NCBI RefSeq assembly: GCF_028401955.1
Contig: NZ_JAQOTJ010000003.1
Coordinates: forward strand, 1 to 64,000
Length of the DNA stretch: 64,000 nt
Source of the DNA: Bacillus sp. BP-3
GTDB lineage: Bacteria; Bacillota; Bacilli; Bacillales; Bacillaceae_G
Reading direction: 5' to 3'
Positions 34,372 to 42,588 of the stretch are shown here, one piece after another (positions within the stretch are counted from its first letter, which is position 1; every line of letters starts with the position of its first letter). Made by a program: the position numbers and the translations under genes. The notes under the pieces are model-generated. The model worked only from the letters and a program-made list of their open reading frames with translations, searched no databases and had not been told where the DNA came from.

Positions 34372-35301
34372 ATGTCAATTTTAGAAAGAATTCGAGAAAA
34401 TGTCTCGCAAGTCATTGTAGGGAAAGAAGAGGTAATTGATTTAGCAATGATTGCATTGGTAGCAAACGGACATATTTTATTAGAAGATGTTCCAGGAACA
34501 GGGAAGACATCATTAGCGAAAAGTCTTGCGAAAAGTATAGATGGAAAATTTCAGCGTGTACAATTTACATCAGATACATTGCCGGGGGATGTAGTTGGTT
34601 TAGAGTATTTTGACATGAAAGAATCTGATTTTAAAACGAGGATCGGGCCGATTTTTGCTAATATCGTGCTAGTCGATGAAATTAATCGTGCCGTTCCGCG
34701 TACTCAGTCCGCTTTATTAGAAGTGATGGAGGAGCGTACGGTTACGATTGCCGGGGAAACGCATGTGTTGCCGCAGCCGTTTATTGTACTTGCTACGCAA
34801 AATCCATTAGAGTCTGCTGGTACATTTCCGCTTCCGGATGCACAGTTAGATCGTTTTTTATTAACGATCAGACAAGGGTATCCAAGTCGAATGCATGAAA
34901 AGGAGATGTTACGTCGTTTCCGCAAACAAGACCCGATGCGCGGTTTACAAAGTGTGGTGTCTCTTGCGGATATTCTATCTTTGCAAGAACAAGCAAGGCA
35001 GGTTGAAATTCATGAAGAGGTAGAAGATTACTTATTGGATATTGTGGAGAAGACACGTCAGCATGAACTTGTTGAAATTGGGGTGAGTCCACGGGGGTCA
35101 TTGGCTTTCATGAAAGCAGCACAAGCCCGGGCGTTATTAAAGGGAAGAGAATTTTGTACACCGGATGATTTTTATACGCTAGCAGAGCCTGTTTGTGCTC
35201 ACCGATTAACTCTTAGCATTGAAGGGGATATGAAAACAACGAAAGCACGTGTAATGAAAGAGATTTTGGAGCATGTGGCTGTCCCGGTGGAGAATGTATG
35301 A
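34372..35301 (+). CDS. MoxR family AAA+ ATPase
   Basis: A 309-residue MoxR-type AAA+ ATPase, thought to act as a chaperone for assembly of membrane or metal-dependent complexes. Walker A is VPGTGKTSLAKSL (near residue 42), Walker B VLVDEINRA, then the sensor region VLATQNPLESAGTFPLPDAQ and sensor 2 GVSPRGSLAFMKAAQA. It overlaps the following DUF58 gene by 4 bases, the classical MoxR-DUF58 pair. AGGAGGATGAG precedes the ATG. Exact client unknown. Confidence 0.9.
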   Translation: MSILERIRENVSQVIVGKEEVIDLAMIALVANGHILLEDVPGTGKTSLAKSLAKSIDGKFQRVQFTSDTLPGDVVGLEYFDMKESDFKTRIGPIFANIVLVDEINRAVPRTQSALLEVMEERTVTIAGETHVLPQPFIVLATQNPLESAGTFPLPDAQLDRFLLTIRQGYPSRMHEKEMLRRFRKQDPMRGLQSVVSLADILSLQEQARQVEIHEEVEDYLLDIVEKTRQHELVEIGVSPRGSLAFMKAAQARALLKGREFCTPDDFYTLAEPVCAHRLTLSIEGDMKTTKARVMKEILEHVAVPVENV

Positions 35302-36398
35302 AAGAGAAATTAACAATTAAACATCCGTTTGTGGAAACGTATGTTGCATGGAGTGTCGCTTTTATTACTATACTTATGTGGCTATTTATACAAAATTTCT
35401 TTCTGTTTGTACTTGCTTTTTTTTATTTGCTTATGGTTAGTTTTGCTCATTGGTATGTACGGAAAGCTTCACAAATATATTGTGAAATATCACAACAACA
35501 CGAACGTCTTTTTATTGATGAGAACGGGCATTGCCGTGTACGTATTGTAAATCCAACGAAACTGTCGATTTTTGAAGTTGCTTTTCGCTTTCGCTCAGAT
35601 GAACAGATGAAATGGGGATGGTCAGAAGGAGAATTAGAGCAATCAGTTCATTCGTATCGTATTCCTTTGCAACTGAAAAAGCAGGAAACGTTAGACATAT
35701 ATTTACATGTATCAGCGCAGCAAAGAGGACTACATAGCTGGCAAGAAGCGGAAATCATTTTGTCTGATCCATTTCATCTTATTACAATTCACATCCCAAT
35801 AAGGAAACAACATATGCCGTGCTTTCGTATATATCCTCGCATTGCCAAAATAAATATTCCGGAAACAAACAGCTGGAAACACGGATTTCGAACTGCAGCT
35901 GTTTCGCCTCTTTATGATGAAACGAAGATTATTGGCGTAAAGGCATATGAACAGGAATCATTTCGTGCTATCCATTGGGGAGCAACTGCAAAAACAGGTG
36001 TATTAAGTGCAAAAAAATATGAATATACGCAAGGTGATCGGTATGCGGTCTATTTAAATGTATTAGGTTCAACGGGTTATATACTGCGTACTGATATAGA
36101 GTATTTAATCGAAGTGACAGCGGGCATTTGCCGGGAACTAATAGCACAAGATTGTTCATTTGAACTATGGGTGAATAGTATGTGCGAAAACGGAATTGTC
36201 CATATAACGTCTGGTAAATACCGAAAACAATTGCACAAAACATTACAATTATTGTCTTCTTTAACAGATCGAGATGTTCCGTTATCTTCGACTTATTTCT
36301 ATCAAACCGGTTTCCGCCAGCAAGAAGCTGGAGCTATTCCGATTATTATTGGGAATCCACCTGAAAAACATGGGGGATGGTTGCAAGTGGTGAAATAA
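35298..36398 (+). CDS. DUF58 domain protein
   Basis: A 366-residue protein with two N-terminal membrane helices (residues ~12-50), then a soluble part containing the DUF58 signature region ETKIIGVKAYEQESFRAIHW followed by ATAKTGVLSAKKYE. DUF58 proteins partner MoxR ATPases and often have a von Willebrand-like fold; the role is unclear. It starts 4 bases before the end of moxR (ATGA overlap), so translation is coupled. A third membrane protein gene follows 56 bases later. Confidence 0.85.
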   Translation: MKEKLTIKHPFVETYVAWSVAFITILMWLFIQNFFLFVLAFFYLLMVSFAHWYVRKASQIYCEISQQHERLFIDENGHCRVRIVNPTKLSIFEVAFRFRSDEQMKWGWSEGELEQSVHSYRIPLQLKKQETLDIYLHVSAQQRGLHSWQEAEIILSDPFHLITIHIPIRKQHMPCFRIYPRIAKINIPETNSWKHGFRTAAVSPLYDETKIIGVKAYEQESFRAIHWGATAKTGVLSAKKYEYTQGDRYAVYLNVLGSTGYILRTDIEYLIEVTAGICRELIAQDCSFELWVNSMCENGIVHITSGKYRKQLHKTLQLLSSLTDRDVPLSSTYFYQTGFRQQEAGAIPIIIGNPPEKHGGWLQVVK

Positions 36399-36454
36399 AG
36401 TAGCGGGGATAATTAGTGGTTATTATTGCAATTGATCTGGGAGGCCATACGAGT

Positions 36455-37156
36455 ATGATATATAAACGAAAGCGTTTCATGTTTCAGATGCTTTTAGTTA
36501 GTATTTGTTTATTACTTGCTATGTCTATATCAAGCGGTGCGCTTTATACGCAAAAAATATTAAAAGAATTGTTGAAACAAGAGCGATCACCTATTACGGA
36601 TGGGTGGGTTCCCGCTAAAACATCTAAGAGCAAAGAAGCGGTGCCTCCTTGGGAGAAGGCAAAACGGACAAAAACAAAATCGGATGTCAAAAAAGGTGAA
36701 GGGGAGCCGATGGAACAAGAGGATAGCGAAGTAGAAAAAAGAGTCACAGCGCCCCATGTTGATAGTAAACTCTTTCCCGGCCAGCAATTGTTTATCATGA
36801 TTTCAGTTATCACAATCATACTAGTTTTAATTGTATTATATCGTTTGAAGAGAAAGAGAGGGAAAAGTGAAGAAGAAATTATTAAAATGAGCAGTGAACA
36901 GAAAGGTGAGGAGACTACTATTCAGCAAGTTTTCGCTTCTTTACCAGACAATAAAATTAGAGCCGCTGTTGCACAGTGGGAGCGAGCGTTACCCCAACAT
37001 GAACAACGTCGTCCTTTTGAAACCATTCAACAATGGCTGTTTCGTCTACGGAAAAGCAAAGATATTGTCTCGATTTACGAAGATGTACGTTACGGACATC
37101 GTAATGTTTATAGTGAAGATGTAGAAAAAGTGAAAAAGTGGACAGAAGAGAATTGA
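36455..37156 (+). CDS. Membrane protein of the MoxR/DUF58 operon, DUF4129-like
   Basis: A 233-residue protein with a membrane helix near the N-terminus (FMFQMLLVSICLLLAMSISS), a hydrophilic Lys/Glu-rich linker (~50-110), a second helix (LFIMISVITIILVLIVLYRL) and a cytoplasmic tail. The tail has AAVAQWERALPQHEQRRPFE and ETIQQWLFRL, resembling the DUF4129 C-terminus often found in this operon. The transglutaminase protein often found in such loci is absent. I prefer the ATG at 36455 (GGGAGG upstream) over the GTG at 36416. Function unknown. Confidence 0.65.
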   Translation: MIYKRKRFMFQMLLVSICLLLAMSISSGALYTQKILKELLKQERSPITDGWVPAKTSKSKEAVPPWEKAKRTKTKSDVKKGEGEPMEQEDSEVEKRVTAPHVDSKLFPGQQLFIMISVITIILVLIVLYRLKRKRGKSEEEIIKMSSEQKGEETTIQQVFASLPDNKIRAAVAQWERALPQHEQRRPFETIQQWLFRLRKSKDIVSIYEDVRYGHRNVYSEDVEKVKKWTEEN

Positions 37157-37159
37157 AAA

Positions 37160-37201
37160 TGAAAAACATCCTAAACTTGTTCAGTTTAGGATGTTTTTTT
37201 A
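37160..37201. terminator. Bidirectional terminator
   Basis: AAAAACATCCTAAAC and GTTTAGGATGTTTTTTT form a strong hairpin between the convergent operon and brnQ. The brnQ stop codon lies within the stem. Confidence 0.88.
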
Positions 37202-38553
37202 CGTGCAAGATCATGAGATGTATCTACACTAGAAGTACTCTTCACTCGTAATAAACTAATTCCATAGCCTAATACAGCTCCGATAAGTGCTGGCATAATC
37301 CATCCAAGTCCAGCATCATATAAAGGTAAAATGCGAGAGAATAAAGAATTGATTGCTTCAACTTTTAGATTTGCAGCATTTAGTCCATCAAAGAGACTTA
37401 CGATAAAAGTAAACAGTAAGCTTACTTGATATACTACTGATCTTCCTTTAAACGCGCGGTGTAAAAACGTTAAGAAAATTAATACAATCGCTAACGGGTA
37501 TATCGCTGTTAATACAGGTACAGATATGGTAATCAGCTCTGTTAAGCCAAGATTTGCAATGATAGCACTGAATATAGCTAAAATAACAGCGAATGTTTTA
37601 TATGATATTTGTGGAAATACTTTATGGAAATAGGATGAACATGCTGTAGTCAGCCCAACACTTGTTGTTAAACAAGCTACAGTGATCATCATTCCTAATA
37701 ATACATTTCCTAAAGAACCGAAGTAGTAATTTGCTACTTTTGATAAAACTTCTCCGCCATTTTCTAAGTGTCCTAATTTAGAAACACTAGAAGCCCCCAT
37801 AAATGCAAGTGAAGTGTAAACAGCAATTAATACGACTGCGGCAATTAATGCGGCTTTTATACAAACATTGATGATTACTTTTTGGTCACTTACACCTTTC
37901 GCTTTGATTGCATTAATAATGATAATACCAAATACGAAAGCTGCAAGAGTATCCATTGTTAAATAGCCTTGCTGAAAGCCTTTGAAGAAAGAATTTGTAA
38001 CAAATTCTTGTGTTGGCGCTTGAATGTCACCAATTGGTTTTACAACAGCGGTAACAACTAAAATACCGATAAATGATAATTTAATCGGAGTTAAAAACTT
38101 TCCGACAACATCAACAATCTTTGTAGGATTTAAAGAGAGTAAACAAGTTATGCCGAAAAATACGATAGTGAAAATAATTAAAGGTAAATGACCACTATTT
38201 TCTCCTACGAATGGTTTTACACCTATTTCAAATGATACGCTTCCTGCTCTTGGTAAGGCAAAAAGAGGACCAATTGCTAAATAAAGAATAAATGCATATA
38301 CACTCGCAAACCATGGATGTACTCGACTTGCCATTGCTTGTAAGTCATCACTACCAGAAACACCAAATGCTAATACACCAAGTAGTGGTACACCAACTCC
38401 TGTAATTAAAAATCCAGCGGTAGCAACCCATACGTTACTTCCAGCTGTTTGTCCTAACATAGCAGGGAAAATTAAATTACCTGCTCCAAAGAAAAGGGCA
38501 AAGAGCATAAGCCCAATCACAAAAATATGTGAAGTTTGTACATTTTTTGACAC
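37186..38553 (-). CDS. brnQ: Branched-chain amino acid carrier BrnQ
   Basis: A 455-residue LIVCS-family sodium-coupled importer of Leu, Ile and Val with about 12 helices. The N-terminal FVIGLMLFALFFGAGNLIFP and LFALPRAGSVSFE are family hallmarks, as is GLTTACSSYFHK. The start is GTG at 38553 with GGAGG 8 bases upstream; an in-frame ATG at 38598 lacks a ribosome site. brnQ genes are standard CodY targets, and a CodY-like box lies ~120 bases upstream. The gene's 3' end runs into the shared terminator. Confidence 0.92.
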   Translation of the reverse strand: MSKNVQTSHIFVIGLMLFALFFGAGNLIFPAMLGQTAGSNVWVATAGFLITGVGVPLLGVLAFGVSGSDDLQAMASRVHPWFASVYAFILYLAIGPLFALPRAGSVSFEIGVKPFVGENSGHLPLIIFTIVFFGITCLLSLNPTKIVDVVGKFLTPIKLSFIGILVVTAVVKPIGDIQAPTQEFVTNSFFKGFQQGYLTMDTLAAFVFGIIIINAIKAKGVSDQKVIINVCIKAALIAAVVLIAVYTSLAFMGASSVSKLGHLENGGEVLSKVANYYFGSLGNVLLGMMITVACLTTSVGLTTACSSYFHKVFPQISYKTFAVILAIFSAIIANLGLTELITISVPVLTAIYPLAIVLIFLTFLHRAFKGRSVVYQVSLLFTFIVSLFDGLNAANLKVEAINSLFSRILPLYDAGLGWIMPALIGAVLGYGISLLRVKSTSSVDTSHDLARKKTS

Positions 38554-38598
38554 GAAAAAACCTCCGAATTTAAAAATTTTGAATTTTTTGTACAACAA

Positions 38599-38918
38599 TT
38601 ACAATACAAAGTCATTTTTTGTCGAATTACTAACGATAATAACAAAAATAAATTATTATGCAAGACAAAAATGAATTTTTCGTAAATTTATTTTTTTAAT
38701 CATTTTTATTGTATAGAAAATTTAATTTCTTTCTCTTCTTAAGCGCTTTCTTTCTGTATTGTATTATATAATAGTTTATGATAATTATTATTTTTGTATA
38801 ACAAACAAAATAATAAATTAAATATTCCATTATTTTAAAATAATGTAAAAATAATTGATTTGAAAGTTTATTTTGTGATATTCTGTAAAAAAGAACGAAT
38901 GTTTGTAGGGAGATGGTT
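38599..38918. other. AT-rich divergent region between brnQ and the DinB gene
   Basis: About 320 bases, very AT-rich, without a gene. It holds the promoters for both flanking genes and the CodY-like site listed separately. Several short A/T inverted repeats occur (for example ATTATTTTAAAATAAT near 38832), but none is specific. Confidence 0.45.
38674..38688. promoter_or_regulatory. CodY-box-like sequence upstream of brnQ
   Basis: AATTTTTCGTAAATT matches 12 of 15 positions of the CodY motif AATTTTCWGAAAATT. It is ~120 bases upstream of brnQ, whose control by branched-chain amino acids through CodY is common in Bacillus. Confidence 0.4.
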
Positions 38919-39371
38919 ATGGCGCAAACATCAATTGTTGAATATTGGGAGTATTATTCTAGTCTTACTAATAGTTTATTAGATTACTTAAGTTCAGAAG
39001 ATCTTTCTTTTCGGCCATATGAATCTATGAAAACATTAGGAGAAGAGCTTCGTCATATTGCAGATGCACGAGAAATATATTTGCGTGCGATGGTGAATAA
39101 AAAAGGGCCATCATGGCGGGGAAAACGAATGGATTCAGAAATGGCTGTAAATCTCGATAAGTTGAAAGCATATTATAGTGAATTAGAGAATGGTTATAAA
39201 ATGTTTACTTCGGAGCAAATCGAGTGGGAAAGAACTGTGGTTTGGAAAGAAATGAATGATCCTGATATCGAAAAGTGTTTCAATTGGTTGGTTCACTTTG
39301 AATGTACACATCAAGGGATATTAAGTGTGTACTTAACTGGACTACACATTGATTATGATATTTCTAGTTAA
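38919..39371 (+). CDS. DinB/YfiT-like family protein
   Basis: A 150-residue four-helix-bundle protein of the DinB superfamily. Candidate metal-binding histidines lie in LRHIADARE (helix 2) and FECTHQGILSVY (last helix), with NWLVHFE before it, giving the usual three-His pattern. Many members act as thiol-dependent transferases or are of unknown function. The ATG at 38919 is preferred over 38913 because GGGAG needs that spacing. It is followed 20 bases later by an MBL-fold gene, likely in the same operon. Confidence 0.75.
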   Translation: MAQTSIVEYWEYYSSLTNSLLDYLSSEDLSFRPYESMKTLGEELRHIADAREIYLRAMVNKKGPSWRGKRMDSEMAVNLDKLKAYYSELENGYKMFTSEQIEWERTVVWKEMNDPDIEKCFNWLVHFECTHQGILSVYLTGLHIDYDISS

Positions 39372-39391
39372 TTTGAAGGAGAGATATAAAG

Positions 39392-40216
39392 ATGAAGCAT
39401 TATGTTTGTATAACGTGCGGTGTACAATACCCACTTTATAATGAACCACCTGTAAACTGTGTAATTTGTAATGAAGAGCGTCAATATGTAAATCCGATGG
39501 GACAAACATGGACAACGTTAGAGAGTCTACAGGAAAGCAAAACGTATAAGAATGAGATTGTAAAAGAAGAAGAAAATTTATATAGCATCACAACAAAACC
39601 GAAGTTTGCAATTGGTCAAAATGCTTATTTAGTCCAAACAGATTCATATAATTTGTTATGGGATTGTATTACATATATTGATGAAGAGACTGTAGAAAGA
39701 ATAAATGAATTAGGGGGGATTCATGGCATTGCTTTATCACACCCGCATTATTATTCTACACAAGTAGAATGGGCAGAGCGCTTTGATGTTCTTATTTACA
39801 TGCATGAAGATGATAAGGAATGGGTGACGCGTCCAAGCGAACGTATTGTATTTTGGTCTGGAGAATTGTTACAACTTTCTGAGAATCTTACACTGTATCG
39901 TTTAGGTGGGCATTTTAGCGGTGGCTCTGTATTACATTGGAAAAATGGAGATGAAGGAAGAGGAGTTCTATTAACTGGAGATATTATTCAAGTTGTTGCT
40001 GATGCAAAATGGGTAAGCTTTATGTACAGTTATCCGAATCTTATTCCATTACCAGCATGGAAAGTGAAAGAAATGGCTGAGAACGTAAAAGGATTGAAGT
40101 TTAATCGATTATATAATGCGTTTCATGGAATTGTGAAGGAAAAAGCAAATGAAGCTGTTCAAAAATCAGCGAAGAGGTATATTGAGGCACTTGAAGGAAA
40201 GTTACTTGATAAATAA
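39392..40216 (+). CDS. MBL-fold protein with N-terminal zinc ribbon
   Basis: A 274-residue two-part protein. Residues 4-30 form a rubredoxin-like zinc ribbon (CITC...CVIC). The rest is a metallo-beta-lactamase-like fold with ALSHPHYYST in place of the usual HxHxDH, then LGGHFSGGSVLHW (metal His), LLTGDIIQV (bridging Asp) and YNAFHGIV (last His). The canonical third residue of HxHxDH is not conserved, so the metal site is unusual or single. Substrate unknown. It has an AAGGAGAG ribosome site and lies between the DinB and GDSL genes. Confidence 0.8.
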   Translation: MKHYVCITCGVQYPLYNEPPVNCVICNEERQYVNPMGQTWTTLESLQESKTYKNEIVKEEENLYSITTKPKFAIGQNAYLVQTDSYNLLWDCITYIDEETVERINELGGIHGIALSHPHYYSTQVEWAERFDVLIYMHEDDKEWVTRPSERIVFWSGELLQLSENLTLYRLGGHFSGGSVLHWKNGDEGRGVLLTGDIIQVVADAKWVSFMYSYPNLIPLPAWKVKEMAENVKGLKFNRLYNAFHGIVKEKANEAVQKSAKRYIEALEGKLLDK

Positions 40217-40261
40217 TATCATATAAAGATAGGTTATAAATAGAAACGGCAGGTGTAGAAA

Positions 40262-40831
40262 GTGAAAAGGTTAATTTGTTTTGGGGATAGTATAACAGCA
40301 AGAGAAATATTTGAAAATAAGGCATTGCGATTAACACCTAGATTGCGAAATGCTTTTCCTGAATGGGAGATTTTGAATGCAGGTATTTCAGGTAATAATA
40401 CGAATGATGCACTCAAAAGGCTTGAAGAAGATGTATTATCTCATCAGCCTAGTTTTGTAATTGTATTTTTTGGTGCGAATGATGCTGCATTTCATAAACA
40501 AATACCATTACAAGAATATAGAGAGAATATACAAGAAATTGTAGAACGAATTTCACCACACAAAGTATTGTTAATTAGCCCAGCTCCAGTTGATGAGGAA
40601 AGGCAAAATGCAAGAACAAATGCTGTTTTAAAGCAATATGCAGAAGTTGTATCAGATGTAGCAACTCGAACTGGTAGCAATTTTCTTGATTTGTATACAT
40701 CTATCATTCAGCTACCAAATTATAAGCTTCTTTTAGAGAATGAAAATCAAGATGGACTACACTTTGGAGTACATGGGTATGAATTTTTAGCCGAAGTAAT
40801 CATTGAAAAGATAAAAGAAATTAAGTGGTGA
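40262..40831 (+). CDS. SGNH/GDSL hydrolase
   Basis: A 189-residue cytoplasmic esterase-like hydrolase. Block I is CFGDSITARE (catalytic Ser), block II NAGISGNNT, block III FGANDAA and block V DGLHFGVHGYEF (catalytic Asp and His). No signal peptide. It resembles isoamyl-acetate-hydrolysing esterase-type GDSL enzymes; the natural ester is unknown. GTG start at 40262, with AGGTG upstream. It closes a probable DinB-MBL-GDSL transcript and is followed by a terminator. Confidence 0.87.
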   Translation: MKRLICFGDSITAREIFENKALRLTPRLRNAFPEWEILNAGISGNNTNDALKRLEEDVLSHQPSFVIVFFGANDAAFHKQIPLQEYRENIQEIVERISPHKVLLISPAPVDEERQNARTNAVLKQYAEVVSDVATRTGSNFLDLYTSIIQLPNYKLLLENENQDGLHFGVHGYEFLAEVIIEKIKEIKW

Positions 40832-40843
40832 AAAAATAACAGT

Positions 40844-40880
40844 AAAGAGCGCAAAATCTTATAGATTTTGCGCTTTTAAT
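40844..40880. terminator. Bidirectional terminator
   Basis: AAAGAGCGCAAAATCT and AGATTTTGCGCTTTT form a strong stem with a 3-base loop between convergent genes. Confidence 0.88.
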
Positions 40881-40891
40881 ACGTAAAACCG

Positions 40892-41065
40892 TTATTTTTT
40901 TTTCGGTCTTCGAACTAATTCACCACCACAATTTGGACAGACATGATTTGTATTTTCTGTACAAGATGGGCAAAAGGTACATTCATATACACATATATAT
41001 GCTTCTGAATCTCCTTGAAGGGAAGTATTACAAGTTTGACAATTTGCTTTCATTTCTAGTGCCAT
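40892..41065 (-). CDS. DUF1272 family small zinc-ribbon protein
   Basis: A 57-residue protein beginning MALEMKANCQTCNTSL. It has CxxC pairs at C9/C12, C32/C35 and C43/C46, a C25 and a C29 (YICVYECTFCPSCTEN), and ends NCGGELVRRPKKK. This is the DUF1272 pattern (small Cys-rich proteins, probably two zinc sites; function unknown). The ATG at 41065 has AAGGAGG upstream on the minus strand, which makes it a convincing gene despite its size. It is convergent with the GDSL gene and divergent from the Lrp gene. Confidence 0.85.
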   Translation of the reverse strand: MALEMKANCQTCNTSLQGDSEAYICVYECTFCPSCTENTNHVCPNCGGELVRRPKKK

Positions 41066-41203
41066 GGGGTTTCCTCCTTACATAGATCAATAAATTTTAT
41101 AAGTATATAATAATATGAGATGGAGCTATTTTCCTTTCTATAAATAATGCATTCTATGATTTTTCTTTGTGGTTAAAACGAATTTATGAGAGGGACATTA
41201 CAA

Positions 41204-41662
41204 ATGAAAATAGATGTAATTGACGCACAAATTTTACAATGCTTAAATCAAAATTCTCGTCTTTCCATTCGTGAATTATCTAAAAAAGTTAATTTGTCTG
41301 CGCCTTCCGTAGCTGAAAGAGTACGGAAGTTAGAGGATGAAGGGATTATTGAAGGTTATACAACAAAAATTAATTATGATAAGTTAGGTTTTCATATTCA
41401 GGCTGTATTAGAAGTGAAAACAAAAAATGGGCAGTGTGAAAGGTTTAGAGCATACATGAAAGCTTATCCACGAGCTGTTTTTTGTTATCGCGTAGCAGGG
41501 CCTGCTAGTTATATAGTGAAAATTTCTGTCCGAAGCTTTCAAGAAGTAGAAGCGTTTATTGACGATGTTTCAAAATTTGCTGAAACAGTTACCCATGTTA
41601 TTTTTTCAGAAGTAGGGATAGGCAATAATGTGTTAGATTATTATAGTCCAGATGAAATGTAA
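41204..41662 (+). CDS. Lrp/AsnC family regulator
   Basis: A 152-residue Lrp/AsnC regulator. Residues 1-60 are the winged HTH (DAQILQCLNQNSRLSIRELS, then NLSAPSVAERVRKLEDEGII), followed by the RAM ligand-binding domain (YTTKINYDKLGFHIQAVLEV, VAGPASYIVKISV). Such proteins respond to amino acids. The target is unknown; neither neighbour is an obvious amino-acid gene. I choose the ATG at 41204, because GAGAGGG lies upstream and overlaps the alternative ATG at 41186. Confidence 0.88.
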   Translation: MKIDVIDAQILQCLNQNSRLSIRELSKKVNLSAPSVAERVRKLEDEGIIEGYTTKINYDKLGFHIQAVLEVKTKNGQCERFRAYMKAYPRAVFCYRVAGPASYIVKISVRSFQEVEAFIDDVSKFAETVTHVIFSEVGIGNNVLDYYSPDEM

Positions 41663-41663
41663 C

Positions 41664-41738
41664 GAATAAAGTGAATGGGGGGGTCTTCATCCCCCACTGA
41701 TTATTAGTTGAACCAATCGGGCTTTTACGGGCAGTTGA
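41664..41738 (+). repeat. bcr1-type repeat, 5' half only
   Basis: Contains AATAAAGTGAATGGGGGGGT, CATCCCCCACTGATTATTAG and CCAATCGGGCTTTTACGGGC, the first ~75 bases of the element, and then breaks off into an isochorismatase-like coding remnant. The 3' half (the CTTACTGCCCGTTAATGCGGGA part) is absent. Confidence 0.8.
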
Positions 41739-41880
41739 AGATGCTTGTACGACAAAAGATCTTGTATTTAACAATGAATTGATTCAGGCTAAACATGTTC
41801 ATACAGTATTCATGAGTGCTTTAGATAAAATGTTTGCGAATGTAATAAAAACCACAGAACTTTTATCAAATAAAATGTAG
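41734..41880 (+). pseudogene. Isochorismatase-family hydrolase, C-terminal remnant
   Basis: Open from 41734 to the TAG at 41878-41880, reading VEDACTTKDLVFNNELIQAK and HTVFMSALDKMFANVIKTTE. This matches the C-terminal end of cysteine hydrolases of the isochorismatase/nicotinamidase type (usual form: V.DACATRDL.FNG...A..VH..FMAAL...FA.V..T.E). The first ~140 residues, including the catalytic Asp-Lys-Cys, are missing and are replaced by the truncated bcr1 repeat. The gene's own terminator remains downstream. Confidence 0.7.
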
Positions 41881-41883
41881 TAA

Positions 41884-41934
41884 GAAATAGAAGCTATTCT
41901 ACGACATGTAGATTTATAGCTTCTTCTTTTTGGC
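41884..41934 (+). terminator. Terminator of the lost isochorismatase-type gene
   Basis: AGAAGCTAT and ATAGCTTCT pair around a ~17-base loop and are followed by TCTTTTT. Confidence 0.7.
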
Positions 41935-41974
41935 TGAAAAAAGGCGAATCTTAATATTTCTATAAAACATTTTT

Positions 41975-42016
41975 TAAACTGTAACGTTTGACTGTACAGT
42001 TTATGTATTGTATGAT
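41975..42016 (+). promoter_or_regulatory. Promoter with dyad operator for the MerR-type gene
   Basis: TTGACT (41988-41993), 17-base spacer and TATGAT (42011-42016) form a promoter. A dyad TAAACTGTA (41975-41983) / TACAGTTTA (41995-42003) overlaps the -35, and an inner palindrome ACTGTACAGT spans 41991-42000. Autoregulation by the MerR protein is likely. Confidence 0.55.
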
Positions 42017-42056
42017 TGTTTGTAACATATACTGGGGAGGGAAGGTCGTTGGGAAG

Positions 42057-42464
42057 GTGTACCGAATCGGACAGTTGGCTCACATGGCTCATGTTTCGAA
42101 ACGAACGATTGATTATTATACGAATCTAGGTATTTTGAAAGCGGAGCGATCTCAATCCAATTATCGCTACTACGACGAAACAGCAATTGAAACATTACGT
42201 TTTATTGAGAGATGTAAAGAAATGCATATACCGCTTTCTGAAATTAAGGATAGGATTGAGGAGAAAAAAAAGCTGCTCGGTGTAAATGAAAACGTTTCGG
42301 AACAAGTAAATGATGTAACAGAGCGTATCCACCGTTTGGAGACGGAATTAGTAGAATTAAAACCGTTATTAGATGGGTTAACAGATTTACAGCGCAAAAA
42401 ACTAACGAAACATTTATCAACTCAAACGACAGCTTTAATCCAATCTCTTATCTTACTATTATAG
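42057..42464 (+). CDS. MerR family transcriptional regulator
   Basis: A 135-residue MerR protein. The N-terminal winged HTH reads YRIGQLAHMAHVSKRTIDYY then TNLGILKAERSQSNYRYYDE, followed by FIERCKEMHIPLSEIKDRIE and a coiled-coil dimerisation helix (~70-110). The short C-terminus has no metal-binding cysteines, so it does not look like a metal sensor. The start is uncertain. I choose the GTG at 42057, the only plausible start near the HTH; a GGGGAGGGAAGG site lies upstream. It precedes a CorC-type gene by 124 bases. Confidence 0.82.
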   Translation: MYRIGQLAHMAHVSKRTIDYYTNLGILKAERSQSNYRYYDETAIETLRFIERCKEMHIPLSEIKDRIEEKKKLLGVNENVSEQVNDVTERIHRLETELVELKPLLDGLTDLQRKKLTKHLSTQTTALIQSLILLL

Positions 42465-42560
42465 TAGATAGAGCTATCCACCCTTTTAATTTCTGTATAG
42501 CGCGTTATTTTCTAAATTTAGAGAGTAAAAGAAAGTAATTATTTATACAGGAGGTGGACA

Positions 42561-42582
42561 CCTTAGTTTTCGAACTAAGGGG
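42561..42582 (+). promoter_or_regulatory. Hairpin that sequesters the ribosome site of the CorC-type gene
   Basis: CCTTAGTT (42561-42568) pairs perfectly with AACTAAGG (42573-42580) across a TTCG tetraloop. The 3' arm contains most of the AAGGGG ribosome site (42577-42582) that sits 6 bases before the TTG start. A second GGAGGTG lies just upstream (42550-42556) and can pair with CACCT (42559-42563). Confidence 0.6.
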
Positions 42583-42588
42583 AATTCT

